A stretch of 64,000 nt of DNA from Ramlibacter humi (GTDB taxonomy: Bacteria > Pseudomonadota > Gammaproteobacteria > Burkholderiales > Burkholderiaceae_C). The stretch covers positions 1-64,000 of the forward strand of contig NZ_SMLK01000002.1 of NCBI RefSeq assembly GCF_004681975.1, written 5' to 3'. The position numbers were made by a program, and so were the translations under genes. Under the pieces are notes generated by a model. It was not told the DNA's origin. It searched no databases and saw only the letters and a program-made list of their open reading frames with translations. Within the stretch, counting starts at the first letter, position 1; each line of letters starts with the position of its first letter. Positions 24,135 to 34,091 of this stretch are shown piece by piece.

Positions 24135-24854
24135 ATGGACTCCCAGCCCCCCGGCCTGGACGCCGTTCAGGTGCTCGCGTTCGACATGTTCGGCACCGTG
24201 GTGGACTGGCACGGCAGCATCGTGCGCGAGATGCGCGATCGCCACCCGCAAGTGGACGCCGATGCTTTCGCGCTGGCCTGGCGCGCGGGCTACCGGCCCG
24301 CGATGGCCCGCGTGATGAGCGGCGAGCTGGGCTGGACGCGCATCGACGAACTGCACCGCCTGATCCTGGACGGCATCCTGGTGCGCTTCGGGCTGGCCAG
24401 CCTGGACGAGGCCGAGCGTCGCGACCTGAATCGCGTGTGGCACCGGCTCGATCCCTGGCCTGACGCGGCGGACGGGCTCGCGCGGCTGAAGCGCCGCTAC
24501 ACGATCTGCACGCTGTCCAATGGCAACGTGGGCCTGCTCACCAACATGGCCAAGCGCGCCGGGCTGCCGTGGGACTGCATCCTCTCCGCCGAAACCTTCC
24601 GCGCGTACAAGCCGGCGCCCGCGGCTTACCTCGGCGTGGCGCAAACCTTTGATCTGGCGCCGGGGCAGGTGATGCTGGTGGCGGCGCACCACGACGACCT
24701 GGCCGGTGCGCGGGCCTGCGGCCTGCGCACCGCGTACGTCGAGCGGCCGCTGGAGTTCGGCGCGAGCCAGCCCAAGGATGTGTCGCCGCAGCCAGGCAAC
24801 GACCTGCACGCGCGCGATTTCCTGCACCTGGCCGACCTTCTTGGCGTCGGCTGA
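24135..24854 (+). CDS. HAD-family hydrolase, (S)-2-haloacid dehalogenase type II-like
   Basis: A 239-residue HAD enzyme. Motif I is FDMFGTVVDWHGS with nucleophile Asp17, in the DxxGTV(V/L)D form of haloacid dehalogenases. Motif II is LSNGN, motif III YKPAP with the catalytic Lys, and motif IV AAHHDDLAGARACG. The dehalogenase subfamily typically has SNG in motif II and a YKP in motif III, as here. Dehalogenase activity is likely, but a general phosphatase role cannot be excluded. It stands apart from other degradative genes. Confidence 0.85.
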   Translation: MDSQPPGLDAVQVLAFDMFGTVVDWHGSIVREMRDRHPQVDADAFALAWRAGYRPAMARVMSGELGWTRIDELHRLILDGILVRFGLASLDEAERRDLNRVWHRLDPWPDAADGLARLKRRYTICTLSNGNVGLLTNMAKRAGLPWDCILSAETFRAYKPAPAAYLGVAQTFDLAPGQVMLVAAHHDDLAGARACGLRTAYVERPLEFGASQPKDVSPQPGNDLHARDFLHLADLLGVG

Positions 24855-24953
24855 GCCGCTGTCGGCGAGGGCTGACAGCGATCGGCGGCATGCGCCGAAG
24901 GCGGTTTGGTGCGGCCCGGATCAGCATGGAAGGAAGCGAAGAAGGAGCCCACC

Positions 24954-25181
24954 ATGCCCAGCGATACCACGCCGGACCCGCGCGACATGGAACGCATGCC
25001 CGAGCGCCAGCGGATCCCCGACGCTACCCGCGGTGGCGAAGCCGGCAAGCCCGACATCGAGCACCGCCCCTCGCTGCCGGACCATCCCAAGCAGATGACT
25101 GCCGACATCGAGGATGAGGACGACGACCCCGTGGTCGACAGCGGCCCCGGCATCGCCGACGGCCCGGAGCGCCAGCGATGA
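24954..25181 (+). CDS. Small acidic, proline-rich protein (75 aa)
   Basis: A 75-residue hydrophilic, probably disordered protein, beginning MPSDTTPDPRDMERMPERQ and containing an acidic run IEDEDDDP. The start is supported by GAAGGAG 7-14 nt upstream. The TGA overlaps the ATG of the next small ORF (ATGA), implying coupled translation. No homologous family is recognised; proteins like this are often stress-associated, but nothing in the sequence shows that. Confidence 0.65.
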   Translation: MPSDTTPDPRDMERMPERQRIPDATRGGEAGKPDIEHRPSLPDHPKQMTADIEDEDDDPVVDSGPGIADGPERQR

Positions 25182-25348
25182 GCCAGCGCTTGCACGAGGT
25201 GCCGGGGCCGGACAACGTGCCGCCCGTCAACAACCCCGACCCGCAGCCCGGGGACGGCAAGCCGAAGATGCCTCCTTCGGAGGACGAGCGTGAGAAGGCG
25301 CCGGTGGAATTGCCGGGCCAGCCGCATGCGCCGGAACGCGTGAACTGA
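25178..25348 (+). CDS. Small proline-rich disordered protein (56 aa)
   Basis: An ATG overlapping the previous stop by 4 nt opens a 56-codon frame to TGA at 25348. The product is rich in Pro, Asp and Glu (VPPVNNPDPQPGDGKPK, then EDEREKAPVELPGQ) with no hydrophobic segment. The strict ATGA coupling with a similar small acidic protein suggests that the two are expressed together. Function unknown. Confidence 0.6.
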   Translation: MSQRLHEVPGPDNVPPVNNPDPQPGDGKPKMPPSEDEREKAPVELPGQPHAPERVN

Positions 25349-25357
25349 CGCCGCGGC

Positions 25358-26749
25358 TCAGTCGCGCGTGACGCGCAGCACTTCCTCGGGCGAGGTGATG
25401 CCCTCGCGCACCAGCCGGTCGCCGTCGTCGCGCATCAGGCGCATGCCGCCGGCGATGGCCGCTTCGCGGATTTCGGCTTCGGCCGCGCGGTTGTGGATCA
25501 GCGCGCGGATGCTTTCGTCGGCCACCATCAGTTCGAACACGCCGGTGCGGCCCTGGTAGCCGCTCTGGCCGCACTCGCCGCAGCCGGCGCCATGGCACAC
25601 GGGGCACAGCTTGCGCACCAGGCGCTGCGCCAGCACGCCCAGGATGGACGAGCTGAGCAGGAACGGCTCCACGCCCATGTCGGTGAGGCGGGTGACGGCG
25701 CTGGCCGCGTCGTTGGTGTGCAGCGTGGCGAGCACCAGGTGGCCGGTGAGCGAAGCCTGGATCGCGATCTGCGCCGTCTCGTAGTCGCGGATCTCGCCGA
25801 TCATGATGATGTCCGGGTCCTGGCGCAGGATGGCGCGCAGGGCCTTGGCGAAATCGAGGTCGATCTTGGGGTTGACCTGCGTCTGGCCGATGCCGGGCAG
25901 CTCGTACTCGATCGGGTCTTCCACCGTCATGATGTTGCTGGTGGTGGCGTCCAGCCGCGACAGCCCCGCGTACAGCGTGGTGGTCTTGCCCGAGCCGGTG
26001 GGCCCGGTCACCAGGATGATGCCGTGCGGCTGCGACACCAGGCCCAGGAAACGCTGCAGCGTGTCGCCGACCATGCCCACCGATTCCAGGCTGAGCTTGC
26101 TCTCGCTCTTGTCCAGCAGGCGCAGCACGGCGCGTTCGCCGTGCGCGCTGGGCAGCGTGGACACGCGCACGTCGACGGCGCGCGTGCCGATGCGCAGCGA
26201 GATGCGGCCGTCCTGCGGCAGGCGCTTCTCGGCGATGTCCAGGTCGGCCATGATCTTCAGGCGCGAGATCAGCGCGGCGTGCAGAGCGCGGTTGGGCTGC
26301 ACCACTTCACGCAGCGTGCCGTCGACTCGGAAGCGCACCGAGGAGTGCCGCTCGTAGGGCTCGATGTGGATGTCGCTGGCGCCGTCGCGCGCGGCCTGCG
26401 TGAGCAGCGCGTTCAGCATGCGGATGATGGGCGCGTCGTCGCTCGTTTCCAGCAGGTCTTCCACCGCCGGCAGCTCCTGCATCATGCGCGAGAGGTCGGC
26501 GTCGTTCTGCACCTCGCTCACGATGGTGGCGGCACTGGACTCGCCCTGCGCGTAGGCGGCGCTGATGCGCTGCGCCAGCGCGTTGGCGTCCAGCTGCTGC
26601 AGCGACCGCACCGGGTACTTGCGCATCACCTCGCTCCACGCGCCCGGCGCGGGCGCGGCCGCGTGCCAGAGCGTGAACGCGCCGCCGTCGTCCTCCAGCA
26701 GCAGCTGGTGGCTGCGGGCGAAGCCGTAGGGCAGGGGGTAGCGCGGCAT
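25358..26749 (-). CDS. gspE: Type II secretion ATPase GspE
   Basis: The hexameric cytoplasmic ATPase that powers pseudopilus assembly. The 463-residue protein has Walker [11 protein letters not shown] near residue 248, an Asp box, Walker B with IIMIGEIRD, a His box ([11 protein letters not shown]), and the tetra-cysteine zinc motif [13 protein letters not shown] near 379. It is slightly shorter than the family norm (about 490-500), the N-terminal domain being reduced. Its ATG shares one base with the gspD stop (TGATG), so it is translationally coupled; gspE is last in this run. Confidence 0.96.
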   Translation of the reverse strand: MPRYPLPYGFARSHQLLLEDDGGAFTLWHAAAPAPGAWSEVMRKYPVRSLQQLDANALAQRISAAYAQGESSAATIVSEVQNDADLSRMMQELPAVEDLLETSDDAPIIRMLNALLTQAARDGASDIHIEPYERHSSVRFRVDGTLREVVQPNRALHAALISRLKIMADLDIAEKRLPQDGRISLRIGTRAVDVRVSTLPSAHGERAVLRLLDKSESKLSLESVGMVGDTLQRFLGLVSQPHGIILVTGPTGSGKTTTLYAGLSRLDATTSNIMTVEDPIEYELPGIGQTQVNPKIDLDFAKALRAILRQDPDIIMIGEIRDYETAQIAIQASLTGHLVLATLHTNDAASAVTRLTDMGVEPFLLSSSILGVLAQRLVRKLCPVCHGAGCGECGQSGYQGRTGVFELMVADESIRALIHNRAAEAEIREAAIAGGMRLMRDDGDRLVREGITSPEEVLRVTRD

Positions 26750-29004
26750 CAGCGGGCAGGAGCGGGGGCTGGGGCGACGGGGGCCGGCGTGACGTTGCCC
26801 GGCGCCACGGCACCGGGCGTGACGGGGGCGGCCGGCGCGGGCGTTGGCACCGGCGGCGCGGCAGGCACGGTGACGGCGTCGCCGACGGGCGCGGGCACAC
26901 CGGTCCGGGGCGTGGTGGCAGGCAGGACGGCGGCGCCGTTGATCGGCACCACCAGGCTGGAGCTGGGCTGCCCCGCCTGCTGCTTCAGCCGCATCAGGTC
27001 GTAGCGGTCCAGCGAAAGCTCGTCGCTCTGCGGGGCATCGCGCAGCACGATGGGTCGCAGGAACACCATCAGGTTGGTCTTGTTGCGGCTGCGCGATTCG
27101 CTCTTGAACAGGTTGCCCAAAACGGGCACGTCGCCCAGGCCCGGCACTTTGTCCTGGCTGCCGTTGTATTCGTCCTGGAGCAGTCCCCCCAGCACGATGA
27201 TGGAGCCGTCCTCCACCAGCACGTTGGATTCGATCGAGCGCTTGTTGGTGATCAGCCCGGTGGCCGAGTTGAGGGTGTTGGCCTGCACGCTCGACGCCTC
27301 CTGGAAGATCTGCATCTTCACGGTGCCGTTCTCGCTGATGGTCGGCCGCACGCGCAGGGTGATGCCGACGTCCTTGCGCTCGATGGTCTGGAACGGGTTG
27401 ACCGAGCCGTTGCTGGCGCCCGTGTTGGTGAACTGGCCCGTGACGAACGGCACGTTCTGGCCGATGACGATGCGCGCTTCCTCGTTGTCCAGCGTCAGCA
27501 GGTTGGGCGTGGAGAGGATGTTGGCGTCGGCGTTGGACTCCAGGAATCGCGCCAGCGCGCCGAGCACATAGTGGCCGCTGATGTTGCGCACCACGCCGAT
27601 GTTGAAGCCGGTGGCGGGCGTGGCGGTGCCGGCGGCCGCGCCGCTCTGCAGGCTGATGATGTTCGTGTTGGTGCCGGTGCTGAAGTTCGTGCCGGCGAAA
27701 GGCAGGTTCTTGTCGCCCTGCTTGCCGAAGATGTTCTGCCATTGCACGCCGAACTCGGCGGCCTTGTTGGCGTTGACCTCGACGATCAGGCTTTCGACGA
27801 ACACCTGCGCGCGGCGCGAGTCCAGCTGGTCGATGACGGCGCGCAGCTGCCGGTATTGCGGTTCGGGCGCGGTGATGATCAGCGCGTTGGTCGCGGGATC
27901 GGCCTGGATCTGGCCGCCGGTGGACACCTGCGCCGCCGGCTGTGCCGCGGCCGCAGCCAGGTTGCTGGTGCCGCCGGCGCTGGCGGACGCGGTGTTCGCG
28001 GCCGTGTTGACCGCCTGCGGCGCCGCGGAGGTGATGCCGGTGGCGCCCGTGAGTCCGCCCGTGGCGCCAGCCGCCGTGGTGGGCATGCTCGCCAGCGCGG
28101 CGCGCAGCGTCGTGGCCAGCCGAACCGCGTCGGCGTTCTTCAGGTAGACCACGTAGATGTTGCCCATCGGGTTCTGCGCCCCGGGCTGGTCCAGGCGCTC
28201 GACCACGCTGCGCACCAGGTTCATCCGCGCGGGATTGGCGGCCCGCACGATGAGCGCGTTGCTGCGCGGCTCGGCGATCACCGTGGTGCGGAAGGACGTG
28301 TCGGCCTGCCCCTGCGCGGCGGCGGGCGTGCCGGCGGCCCCGCCGCCACCGCTGTCCACCAGCCGCTGCACCACCGGCGCGAGGTCGGGCGCCAGCGCGT
28401 TCTTCAGCGGCAGCACCTCGACGTCGGTGGCGTTGGAGACGTCCAGCGCCGCGATGATGCGGCCGATGCGCTGCAGGTTGTCCGAGTAGTCCGTGATCAC
28501 CAGCGAGTTGTTGCCGGGGTTCACGTTGATGGTGTTGTTGGGGCTGATCAGCGGCCGCAGGATCGGCACCAGGTTGTTGGCCGTCTCGTAGTTCAGGCGG
28601 AAGATCTGCGTGGAGATGCCCGGGCCCGCAGGCGAAGGCGCCACCGACACCGCGCCGCCCTGCAGCTTGGCGTCGGCCTCGGGCACCACCTTGTACAGGC
28701 CGGCCGATTCCACCACGGTGAAGCCCGACAGGCGCAGCGTGGACACGAACTGGTTGAACGCGGCCTGCGGCGTGACCGGCCGCTCGGTGGACAGCGACAT
28801 CGTGCCCTTCACGCGCGGGTCCACCACCACGTTGCGGCCGGTGATGGCGCCCATGGTGCGCGCCACCGCCTCGATCTCCGCGTTGACGAAGTTCAGGGTC
28901 ACCGGCTCGCGCGACGAACGCTGGGGCTGCTGCGCCTGGGCGGCGCCGGTGCCCGCGAGCACGGCCGCGGCCACCAGGGGGATGAGGGCACGGGAGATGT
29001 TCAT
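26749..29004 (-). CDS. gspD: Type II secretion outer-membrane secretin GspD
   Basis: The 751-residue secretin forms the outer-membrane channel. After a signal peptide (ends AQAQ) come the periplasmic N0-N3 domains ([30 protein letters not shown] onward) and the C-terminal secretin domain with [16 protein letters not shown]. Two low-complexity tracts stand out: an Ala/Gly/Thr-rich insertion of about 60 residues between N2 and N3, and a Pro/Ala-rich C-terminal tail. No pilotin gene is adjacent. It lies between gspN and gspE on the minus strand. Confidence 0.96.
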   Translation of the reverse strand: MNISRALIPLVAAAVLAGTGAAQAQQPQRSSREPVTLNFVNAEIEAVARTMGAITGRNVVVDPRVKGTMSLSTERPVTPQAAFNQFVSTLRLSGFTVVESAGLYKVVPEADAKLQGGAVSVAPSPAGPGISTQIFRLNYETANNLVPILRPLISPNNTINVNPGNNSLVITDYSDNLQRIGRIIAALDVSNATDVEVLPLKNALAPDLAPVVQRLVDSGGGGAAGTPAAAQGQADTSFRTTVIAEPRSNALIVRAANPARMNLVRSVVERLDQPGAQNPMGNIYVVYLKNADAVRLATTLRAALASMPTTAAGATGGLTGATGITSAAPQAVNTAANTASASAGGTSNLAAAAAQPAAQVSTGGQIQADPATNALIITAPEPQYRQLRAVIDQLDSRRAQVFVESLIVEVNANKAAEFGVQWQNIFGKQGDKNLPFAGTNFSTGTNTNIISLQSGAAAGTATPATGFNIGVVRNISGHYVLGALARFLESNADANILSTPNLLTLDNEEARIVIGQNVPFVTGQFTNTGASNGSVNPFQTIERKDVGITLRVRPTISENGTVKMQIFQEASSVQANTLNSATGLITNKRSIESNVLVEDGSIIVLGGLLQDEYNGSQDKVPGLGDVPVLGNLFKSESRSRNKTNLMVFLRPIVLRDAPQSDELSLDRYDLMRLKQQAGQPSSSLVVPINGAAVLPATTPRTGVPAPVGDAVTVPAAPPVPTPAPAAPVTPGAVAPGNVTPAPVAPAPAPAR

Positions 29005-29009
29005 GACGG

Positions 29010-29810
29010 TCAGCCTATGGTGATGATGGAGCGCGCGCCGTTGCGGCGGCCGATGATGTTGAGCAGGTTGGCCAGCGCGGCTTCGCGGTCCGGCGCGGCG
29101 CTGGCCTCGCCGGTGAAGCGAAGGCGCTGGCCCACCCACTGGCCGTTGCCTTTCAGCTGCAGCGCGCCCTCCAGCGTGGACAGCTGCACCCGCGGCGAGG
29201 CGCCGCCGGTGAGGTCGACGCGGTAGCTGCCCAGCGGGCGCAAGGTGGAGATGCGGGAAGCCAGCCGCTGCGCCGTGAGCTGCGCGCCGCCGGCCATGGT
29301 GAAGCGGCCCTCGGCCCAGTCGAGCGCCAGCGCGGTCGTCTGCAGCGCCAGGTCGCCGTCCAGCTGCAGCGTGTTCCAGGGCGTGCCCAGGCCGGAGAGG
29401 ATGGCCGCGGGCCATTGCGATTGGCCGTCGCCGACGCGCAGGCTGGCGCCGTGCCAGCGCGGGCGCCACTCCAGCGCCACCGGCGTGGGGATGCAGCACT
29501 CGGTGCTCAGCTCCACGTGCAAGCCGCCCCAGGCAGGGCGCAGGCGCCACGACAGGCGGGTGGGCAGCGCGGTGGCATCGTGGCTGCCAGCGCCGCCGGA
29601 CAGCACCAGTTGCGCGGAGCCGTTCCACACGGTGCCGCGCGCGTCCTGCAATTGCACCTGGCCGCCGCTGGCCTGGCCCACCTGGTTGGCCAGCCACGGC
29701 GCGGGCAGCGCCAGCACCCATGCGAGCACCAGGCCCACGAGGCCGCCTAACGCGGCCCAGAGCCAGGGCGCGGACGCGGCGGGAGCGATTCGGCGGGCCA
29801 CCCTCTGCAC
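29010..29810 (-). CDS. gspN: Type II secretion protein GspN
   Basis: GspN is an optional inner-membrane T2SS component. The 266-residue product has an N-terminal membrane helix (about 14-36) and a periplasmic beta-rich domain with [15 protein letters not shown], typical of the family. The start is GTG, the only start that places the helix properly. It starts 6 nt after the gspM stop, and gspD follows 5 nt after its own stop. Confidence 0.88.
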   Translation of the reverse strand: MQRVARRIAPAASAPWLWAALGGLVGLVLAWVLALPAPWLANQVGQASGGQVQLQDARGTVWNGSAQLVLSGGAGSHDATALPTRLSWRLRPAWGGLHVELSTECCIPTPVALEWRPRWHGASLRVGDGQSQWPAAILSGLGTPWNTLQLDGDLALQTTALALDWAEGRFTMAGGAQLTAQRLASRISTLRPLGSYRVDLTGGASPRVQLSTLEGALQLKGNGQWVGQRLRFTGEASAAPDREAALANLLNIIGRRNGARSIITIG

Positions 29811-29816
29811 CTTGCG

Positions 29817-30299
29817 CTAGCGGGGCGGCAGGGTGAGCACCAGGGTGCCGTCCCAGCCTCCGCCGGCGTTGCGGGTGAGATGGGCTTCGCCCGGCACGGC
29901 GCGCGCGTTGACGCGGGCCTGGGCCAGCCAGGCCGCGAGCGCGTCGGGCGGCGTGGCGGCGAGGGTGAGGGTGACTCGGTCGCCGGCGACGGTCATGCGG
30001 GCGCCGGTGCCCAGCCGCTGGCGCACCGCGGCGTCCAGCTGGCGCATGGATTCGTCGTAGCCCTGTTTGGGCTGGGCCTGCAGCGATTGCGCCTGCTGCT
30101 GCAGCGCGCGCATGCGTGCGAGCTGCGCGTCCAGTTCGCGGTGCTGCTCGCCGGACGTGCGTAGCGTGGACAGCGCGGGCGCCACCAGCACCCACCAGAA
30201 GATGGCGAGTCCGACGAGCGCGGCGGCGCCGATGACCATCAGCTTTTCGCGCGCGGCGAGGCCCGACCAGGCGGCGACGGAAGCGGGCGGCAGTTTCAT
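29817..30299 (-). CDS. gspM: Type II secretion protein GspM
   Basis: Inner-membrane assembly-platform protein, partner of GspL. The 160-residue protein has a short cytoplasmic N-terminus, one membrane helix (about 20-42: LMVIGAAALVGLAIFWWVLV) and a periplasmic ferredoxin-like domain preceded by a coiled-coil-prone region (about 48-75). Its ATG overlaps the gspL stop by 4 nt (ATGA). Confidence 0.9.
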   Translation of the reverse strand: MKLPPASVAAWSGLAAREKLMVIGAAALVGLAIFWWVLVAPALSTLRTSGEQHRELDAQLARMRALQQQAQSLQAQPKQGYDESMRQLDAAVRQRLGTGARMTVAGDRVTLTLAATPPDALAAWLAQARVNARAVPGEAHLTRNAGGGWDGTLVLTLPPR

Positions 30300-31501
30300 G
30301 GCTGTCCCTCCGCGCGCACGACCAGCGTGTCGCCCTGCAGCGAGGCGGAATAGCCTTGCGTGCGCAGCCCCTGGACGATGGGCCGCGCTTCGTTCTCGTT
30401 GGCTGCCAGCCCGCGCAGGCGGACTTCGCTGCCGTTGTAGTCGATGCCGGTGGCGCTGCGGCCCTGTGCGAGATTGGCGACCACGCCCAGCACGGTTTCC
30501 AGGTCGCGGCCGGAAGGCGCGCCGGTCAGCTGGCGAAGCGCGGCGACTTCGCGGTCCATCTGCACCGGCGGATCGACCACCGCGCGCACGTTCGGGAACG
30601 TCTGCGTGAGGACCGAGCGCACCGCCTGGCGCTTGTCGGCCAGCGAGGAGCGCTCTTTCCAGGCCCAGGCGTTCAGGCCCACCAGCTGCACCAGCACCAG
30701 CAGCGCCGTGCCCCAGCGGGCGGGCCGCCATTGCGGCGCGCGCAGCAGGTCGCCCCAGCCGGCGGAGAGCTTCTTCAGTGCGCGCTGGCGGCCCGAGCTG
30801 GAGAACTCGAACTGCGCCAGGTCCCAGCCGGTGCGGCCGGCCAGCAGCAGCCGGTCGGCCGTGCCGACGATGCGCGGCGTGTGCTGCAGCAGTTGCTCGG
30901 CCTGCGCCGCGGCGGCGGGTTCCGCGTACACCGGCGTGCCTTCGGGCAGGGACGGCAGCAGCGGCAGCGACGCCGCGGCCAGCGGCAGCACCAGCACTCC
31001 TTCTTCGCCCGCGCAGACCAGTTGAGTGGCGTCGGCCTCGCCGAGCGCATAGACCGCGGGCGAGCCTTCGGGCGCGAATTCAGGGACGACGCGCGAGACC
31101 GGGCGCTGCGCCGACTCGAAGACCTGCAGCGCTTCGCGCAGCCAGGACCGGTCGCACACCGCGACCCAGGCAGCGGATTCCGCCGCGGCGCCGGGTGCGA
31201 TGGCGAAGTGCACCTGGTCGGGTTCGTCCAGCAGGCGGTCTTCCAGCAAGCCTTCGAGCACGGCGCGAAGGCGCGGCGACCTCGGCCCCACACCCTTGGG
31301 AAGTTCGACGCGGTGCCACGACAGCGCGGCGGCGGGCGCGACCAGCACCACCTGGCCGCCCGCGCCGCTGGCGGGCGGCAACAGCGCCGCCTGCGTCACG
31401 CCCTGGCGGGCGACCGTGCGCCCATCGGCGGAGACCGCGTACGGCAGCTCGGTTTGCGCGCCGATGCGCGATGCCGGAAGCAGGACGAAGAGCGAACTCA
31501 T
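30296..31501 (-). CDS. gspL: Type II secretion protein GspL
   Basis: Inner-membrane protein that connects GspE to the pseudopilus platform. The 401-residue protein has a large cytoplasmic actin-like domain (about 1-245), a membrane helix (WGTALLVLVQLVGLNAWAW, near 260-278) and a periplasmic C-terminal domain. The overlap with gspM (ATGA) is typical of this operon. The ATG is supported by the MSSLFVLLPAS start. Confidence 0.9.
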   Translation of the reverse strand: MSSLFVLLPASRIGAQTELPYAVSADGRTVARQGVTQAALLPPASGAGGQVVLVAPAAALSWHRVELPKGVGPRSPRLRAVLEGLLEDRLLDEPDQVHFAIAPGAAAESAAWVAVCDRSWLREALQVFESAQRPVSRVVPEFAPEGSPAVYALGEADATQLVCAGEEGVLVLPLAAASLPLLPSLPEGTPVYAEPAAAAQAEQLLQHTPRIVGTADRLLLAGRTGWDLAQFEFSSSGRQRALKKLSAGWGDLLRAPQWRPARWGTALLVLVQLVGLNAWAWKERSSLADKRQAVRSVLTQTFPNVRAVVDPPVQMDREVAALRQLTGAPSGRDLETVLGVVANLAQGRSATGIDYNGSEVRLRGLAANENEARPIVQGLRTQGYSASLQGDTLVVRAEGQP

Positions 31502-31553
31502 GAGACGGACGATTGTAGGGAGAGCGGCAACTCTGCCGTACCGTCCGTGCGTA

Positions 31554-32519
31554 CTAGCGCGTTTGGGCACCCTGCCCAAGAGAGCCAGGGTCGACGACGC
31601 CACGTTCGCGCTGCAGCGTTCGCACGTCCAGGCCGTCACGCTGGACCAGGGACCTTTCCTCCACGATGAGCTGGTCCATGCGGATGCGGCCGCGCACCTG
31701 GAAGAAGCGCGAGGACACGCTGACGGTGCCTTCCGCGAACGCCGCCGCGTGCTGCGGCATGGCCTTGGTGGCGTCGCCGATGTTGCGGAAAGGCGAGGCG
31801 GCGCGCAGGGCGACCAGTTGCTGCGCATCGGCCATGCTGATGCCGCTCGTGGCCGCATAGATGACCTCGGGGCCCGCGGTGTTCAGGTTCACCGGCGTGC
31901 GCGCGGGCAGCAGCGTGACGTAGGGCTGCAGCGCGGCGACCGTCTGCGGTGACAGCCCCAGCCAGGCGAGCTGGTCCACGGTCTGCGGCATCAGGGGCGC
32001 CTGCGAAGAGGACTGGTTGTCGTTGCTGATGTCCGAAGCGAAGCGCAGGTTTTCGGCGAGCAGGTTGAGCTGCGACTGCGGCAGCCCGAGCACGTCGAAC
32101 AGGCGCCCGAAGCTGCGCATGCCGGTTTCGGACACGCGGCCGGCTTCCACCAGGTTGGTGACGTTGAGCAGCGATTGCTGGTCGATCACCTGGCCGGAGA
32201 GGAACACGTTGTCGGCATCGGTGCCGGCGGACGCGTCGCCGCCCGCGCCGAGGAAACTGGACAGCCGGGCTTCGCTCAGGGGCACGGCCCACGGCTCCGA
32301 CAGGTTGTCGGCGCCGCCCGAGCGGGCGTCCTCGCGCAGGATCAGCCGGGCCCAGTCGAGCGCGCCCGTGAGCACCCACGAGGCCTGCATGCGCGAGCGT
32401 TCGGCCGATTCCACTTCGACCGCGCGCCACTGCTGCCACAACGCGGTGGCCGCGAAGGTGGCCACCAGCGTGACGGTGAGCATGGCCGTGAGGATGGCCG
32501 CGCCGCGCTGGCGCTTCAT
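31554..32519 (-). CDS. gspK: Type II secretion minor pseudopilin GspK
   Basis: The largest minor pseudopilin, located at the pseudopilus tip with GspI and GspJ. The 321-residue product has a short leader ending KRQRGA followed by the hydrophobic helix AILTAMLTVTLVATFAATAL. The Gly/Ala-plus-hydrophobic pattern fits a prepilin-peptidase cleavage site but lacks Glu5, as usual for GspK. The body contains VNLNTAGPEVIYA, a segment typical of GspK. Its ATG overlaps the gspJ stop by 4 nt. Confidence 0.92.
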   Translation of the reverse strand: MKRQRGAAILTAMLTVTLVATFAATALWQQWRAVEVESAERSRMQASWVLTGALDWARLILREDARSGGADNLSEPWAVPLSEARLSSFLGAGGDASAGTDADNVFLSGQVIDQQSLLNVTNLVEAGRVSETGMRSFGRLFDVLGLPQSQLNLLAENLRFASDISNDNQSSSQAPLMPQTVDQLAWLGLSPQTVAALQPYVTLLPARTPVNLNTAGPEVIYAATSGISMADAQQLVALRAASPFRNIGDATKAMPQHAAAFAEGTVSVSSRFFQVRGRIRMDQLIVEERSLVQRDGLDVRTLQRERGVVDPGSLGQGAQTR

Positions 32520-33277
32520 GACTTGCCTCCGCCGACGGTGGGTCGCACCCAGTCGCGCGTCAGCTCGCCGCTGATGGCCTGCCCGGGTGCGAGGTTCAGC
32601 ACGATGCGCACGCCATCGGGCAACTGCGCGGTGCGTGTGCCCGAAGTGGTTTGCTGGGCCGCGGTCGCGGTGTCCGGGGTGGTGCCGGTTGCCGCGGTCG
32701 TGCCGGTGCCTGTGACGGGGATCGTCGGAGTGACGGTGACCTGCTGCGTCGCGTCGCTGGACAGCGGGTTGGTCCACGCGTCGGCTCGGTAGAAGAACAC
32801 TTGCCAGTCGAGCAGGCCGGTGATCGCCACCTCGTTGGCGGAGCCGGTGCCGGCTTGGTCCTGGGCCCATGCATCGGCGCGCGACCAGGCCTGGTCGACC
32901 TGGCCGCGCGTGGTGAGCGGCGGCGACTGCCAGCGCATCCAGCGCGGCGCACCGCCACCGGCGCGGCGCGCCCAGCCGACCACCACCACGCCTTCGGCCT
33001 GCGCGCCGGGCGAGCGCCGGGTCAGGCGCAGCACACGGCCGTTCCAGTCCAGGGCGGTGATCTGCGGCAGTTGCACCAAGGCGTCGAGGTCGGCCGTCCA
33101 TTGCGCCAGTCCGACCTGCAGCGCCTGCACTTCGTCGGCCCGCGTGCGCGTCTGCTCCTGCGCGCGGACCATGCCGTCCAGGCCGCGCCAGCTGAGCACC
33201 GCGATGAGCGCCAGGACGAACAGCGCCACCATCAGCTCGACGAGCGTGAAGCCGCGCGCGCGGCGGGCCGGCGCCAT
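32516..33277 (-). CDS. gspJ: Type II secretion minor pseudopilin GspJ
   Basis: Minor pseudopilin with class III leader RARGFTLVELMVALFVLALI, cleaved after Gly. The 253-residue product is longer than most GspJ proteins (about 200-230) because of an insertion of roughly 40 residues rich in Thr, Ala and Pro near residues 188-226 (VTVTPTIPVTGTGTTAATGT and following). The rest fits the GspJ fold. It is coupled to both gspI and gspK. Confidence 0.9.
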   Translation of the reverse strand: MAPARRARGFTLVELMVALFVLALIAVLSWRGLDGMVRAQEQTRTRADEVQALQVGLAQWTADLDALVQLPQITALDWNGRVLRLTRRSPGAQAEGVVVVGWARRAGGGAPRWMRWQSPPLTTRGQVDQAWSRADAWAQDQAGTGSANEVAITGLLDWQVFFYRADAWTNPLSSDATQQVTVTPTIPVTGTGTTAATGTTPDTATAAQQTTSGTRTAQLPDGVRIVLNLAPGQAISGELTRDWVRPTVGGGKS

Positions 33278-33639
33278 CAATACCTCCCGACCACGGTGGA
33301 TACGCGCAGCACGGGTGAGGCGGCCTCGAACACCTGCGCGTCCACGCGCAGGAAGTTCGGGTTGGGGGTCGGCGCGGTGATGACCGCGACTTCGAAGTCG
33401 ACGTTGCCTTGCCGGCAGCCCACGCGGCGTTCGCCGATGCCAGGCAGCTGCTTGGCGAGGCGCACCCGGACCAGTTCGTTCTCGGCGCACAGCTGCGCGA
33501 GCATGACGCTGGACTGCCGGATGGAGTTGGTCGCAAGGGAACTGGCCGCCTGCGCACCCGCGGCGAGCGCGATGGCCACGATGGCCAGCGCGACCAGCAC
33601 CTCGACCAGCGTGAAGCCGGCGTGGGCGCGGGGTTTCAT
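33277..33639 (-). CDS. gspI: Type II secretion minor pseudopilin GspI
   Basis: A 120-residue minor pseudopilin with leader RAHAGFTLVEVLVALAIVAI, cleavable after Gly with Glu at +5. The length and the position between gspH and gspJ match the family. Its TAA shares a base with the gspJ ATG, and its ATG overlaps the gspH stop by 4 nt, so the minor-pseudopilin genes H-I-J-K are all tightly coupled. Confidence 0.9.
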   Translation of the reverse strand: MKPRAHAGFTLVEVLVALAIVAIALAAGAQAASSLATNSIRQSSVMLAQLCAENELVRVRLAKQLPGIGERRVGCRQGNVDFEVAVITAPTPNPNFLRVDAQVFEAASPVLRVSTVVGRY

Positions 33640-34091
33640 GGCGTGGCGGCCTCGACGCCGAACGGCCGCACGCCGTCGGTGGCGATGCGAAGCGAGTTGC
33701 CCGGCGAGGCGCTGGAGCCGATGACGACTTCCTGCGGGCCGATGACCGGCTCCGGGCCCAGCACGATGCGGCCGCCATCCTGGACGACGGTGGTGTCCCG
33801 CAGCCAGTGGTCGGGCAGCGCGCCCGCGGGGACCCCTTCGAACCGGAAGCCGCCGGGGAAGGAATGCCACACGACGGGCATGCCCGTGCTGCGTGACTGC
33901 GCGCGGGCCGATTCGAAAAGCGCCGAGAGGCGCCGCGCTTCCTGTTCGAGCTGCGCGCCGCTGTTGTCGCGCAGCGCGAAGGTGACGCCCACGGTGGCGA
34001 CGGCCACGATGGCCACCACCACCAGGAGTTCGATCAGCGTGAAGCCGGTGCTGCGGCGCCGGGCGTCACTGCCAGGAACCGATGTCCGCAT
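33636..34091 (-). CDS. gspH: Type II secretion minor pseudopilin GspH
   Basis: A 151-residue minor pseudopilin with leader RRRSTGFTLIELLVVVAIVA and the family's Arg/Gln-rich helix (LEQEARRLSALFESARAQSR) after the membrane segment. The ATG overlaps the end of gspG by 26 nt; a start inside gspG is needed because the leader begins close to the gspG stop. Confidence 0.9.
   Translation of the reverse strand: MRTSVPGSDARRRSTGFTLIELLVVVAIVAVATVGVTFALRDNSGAQLEQEARRLSALFESARAQSRSTGMPVVWHSFPGGFRFEGVPAGALPDHWLRDTTVVQDGGRIVLGPEPVIGPQEVVIGSSASPGNSLRIATDGVRPFGVEAATP

Noticed and set aside
25358-27742. Apparent fusion of GspE with upstream sequence
   Set aside because: The frame stays open upstream of the GspE ATG only because of high GC; the upstream part is a shadow of gspD, whose own frame is complete and ends at the GspE ATG.
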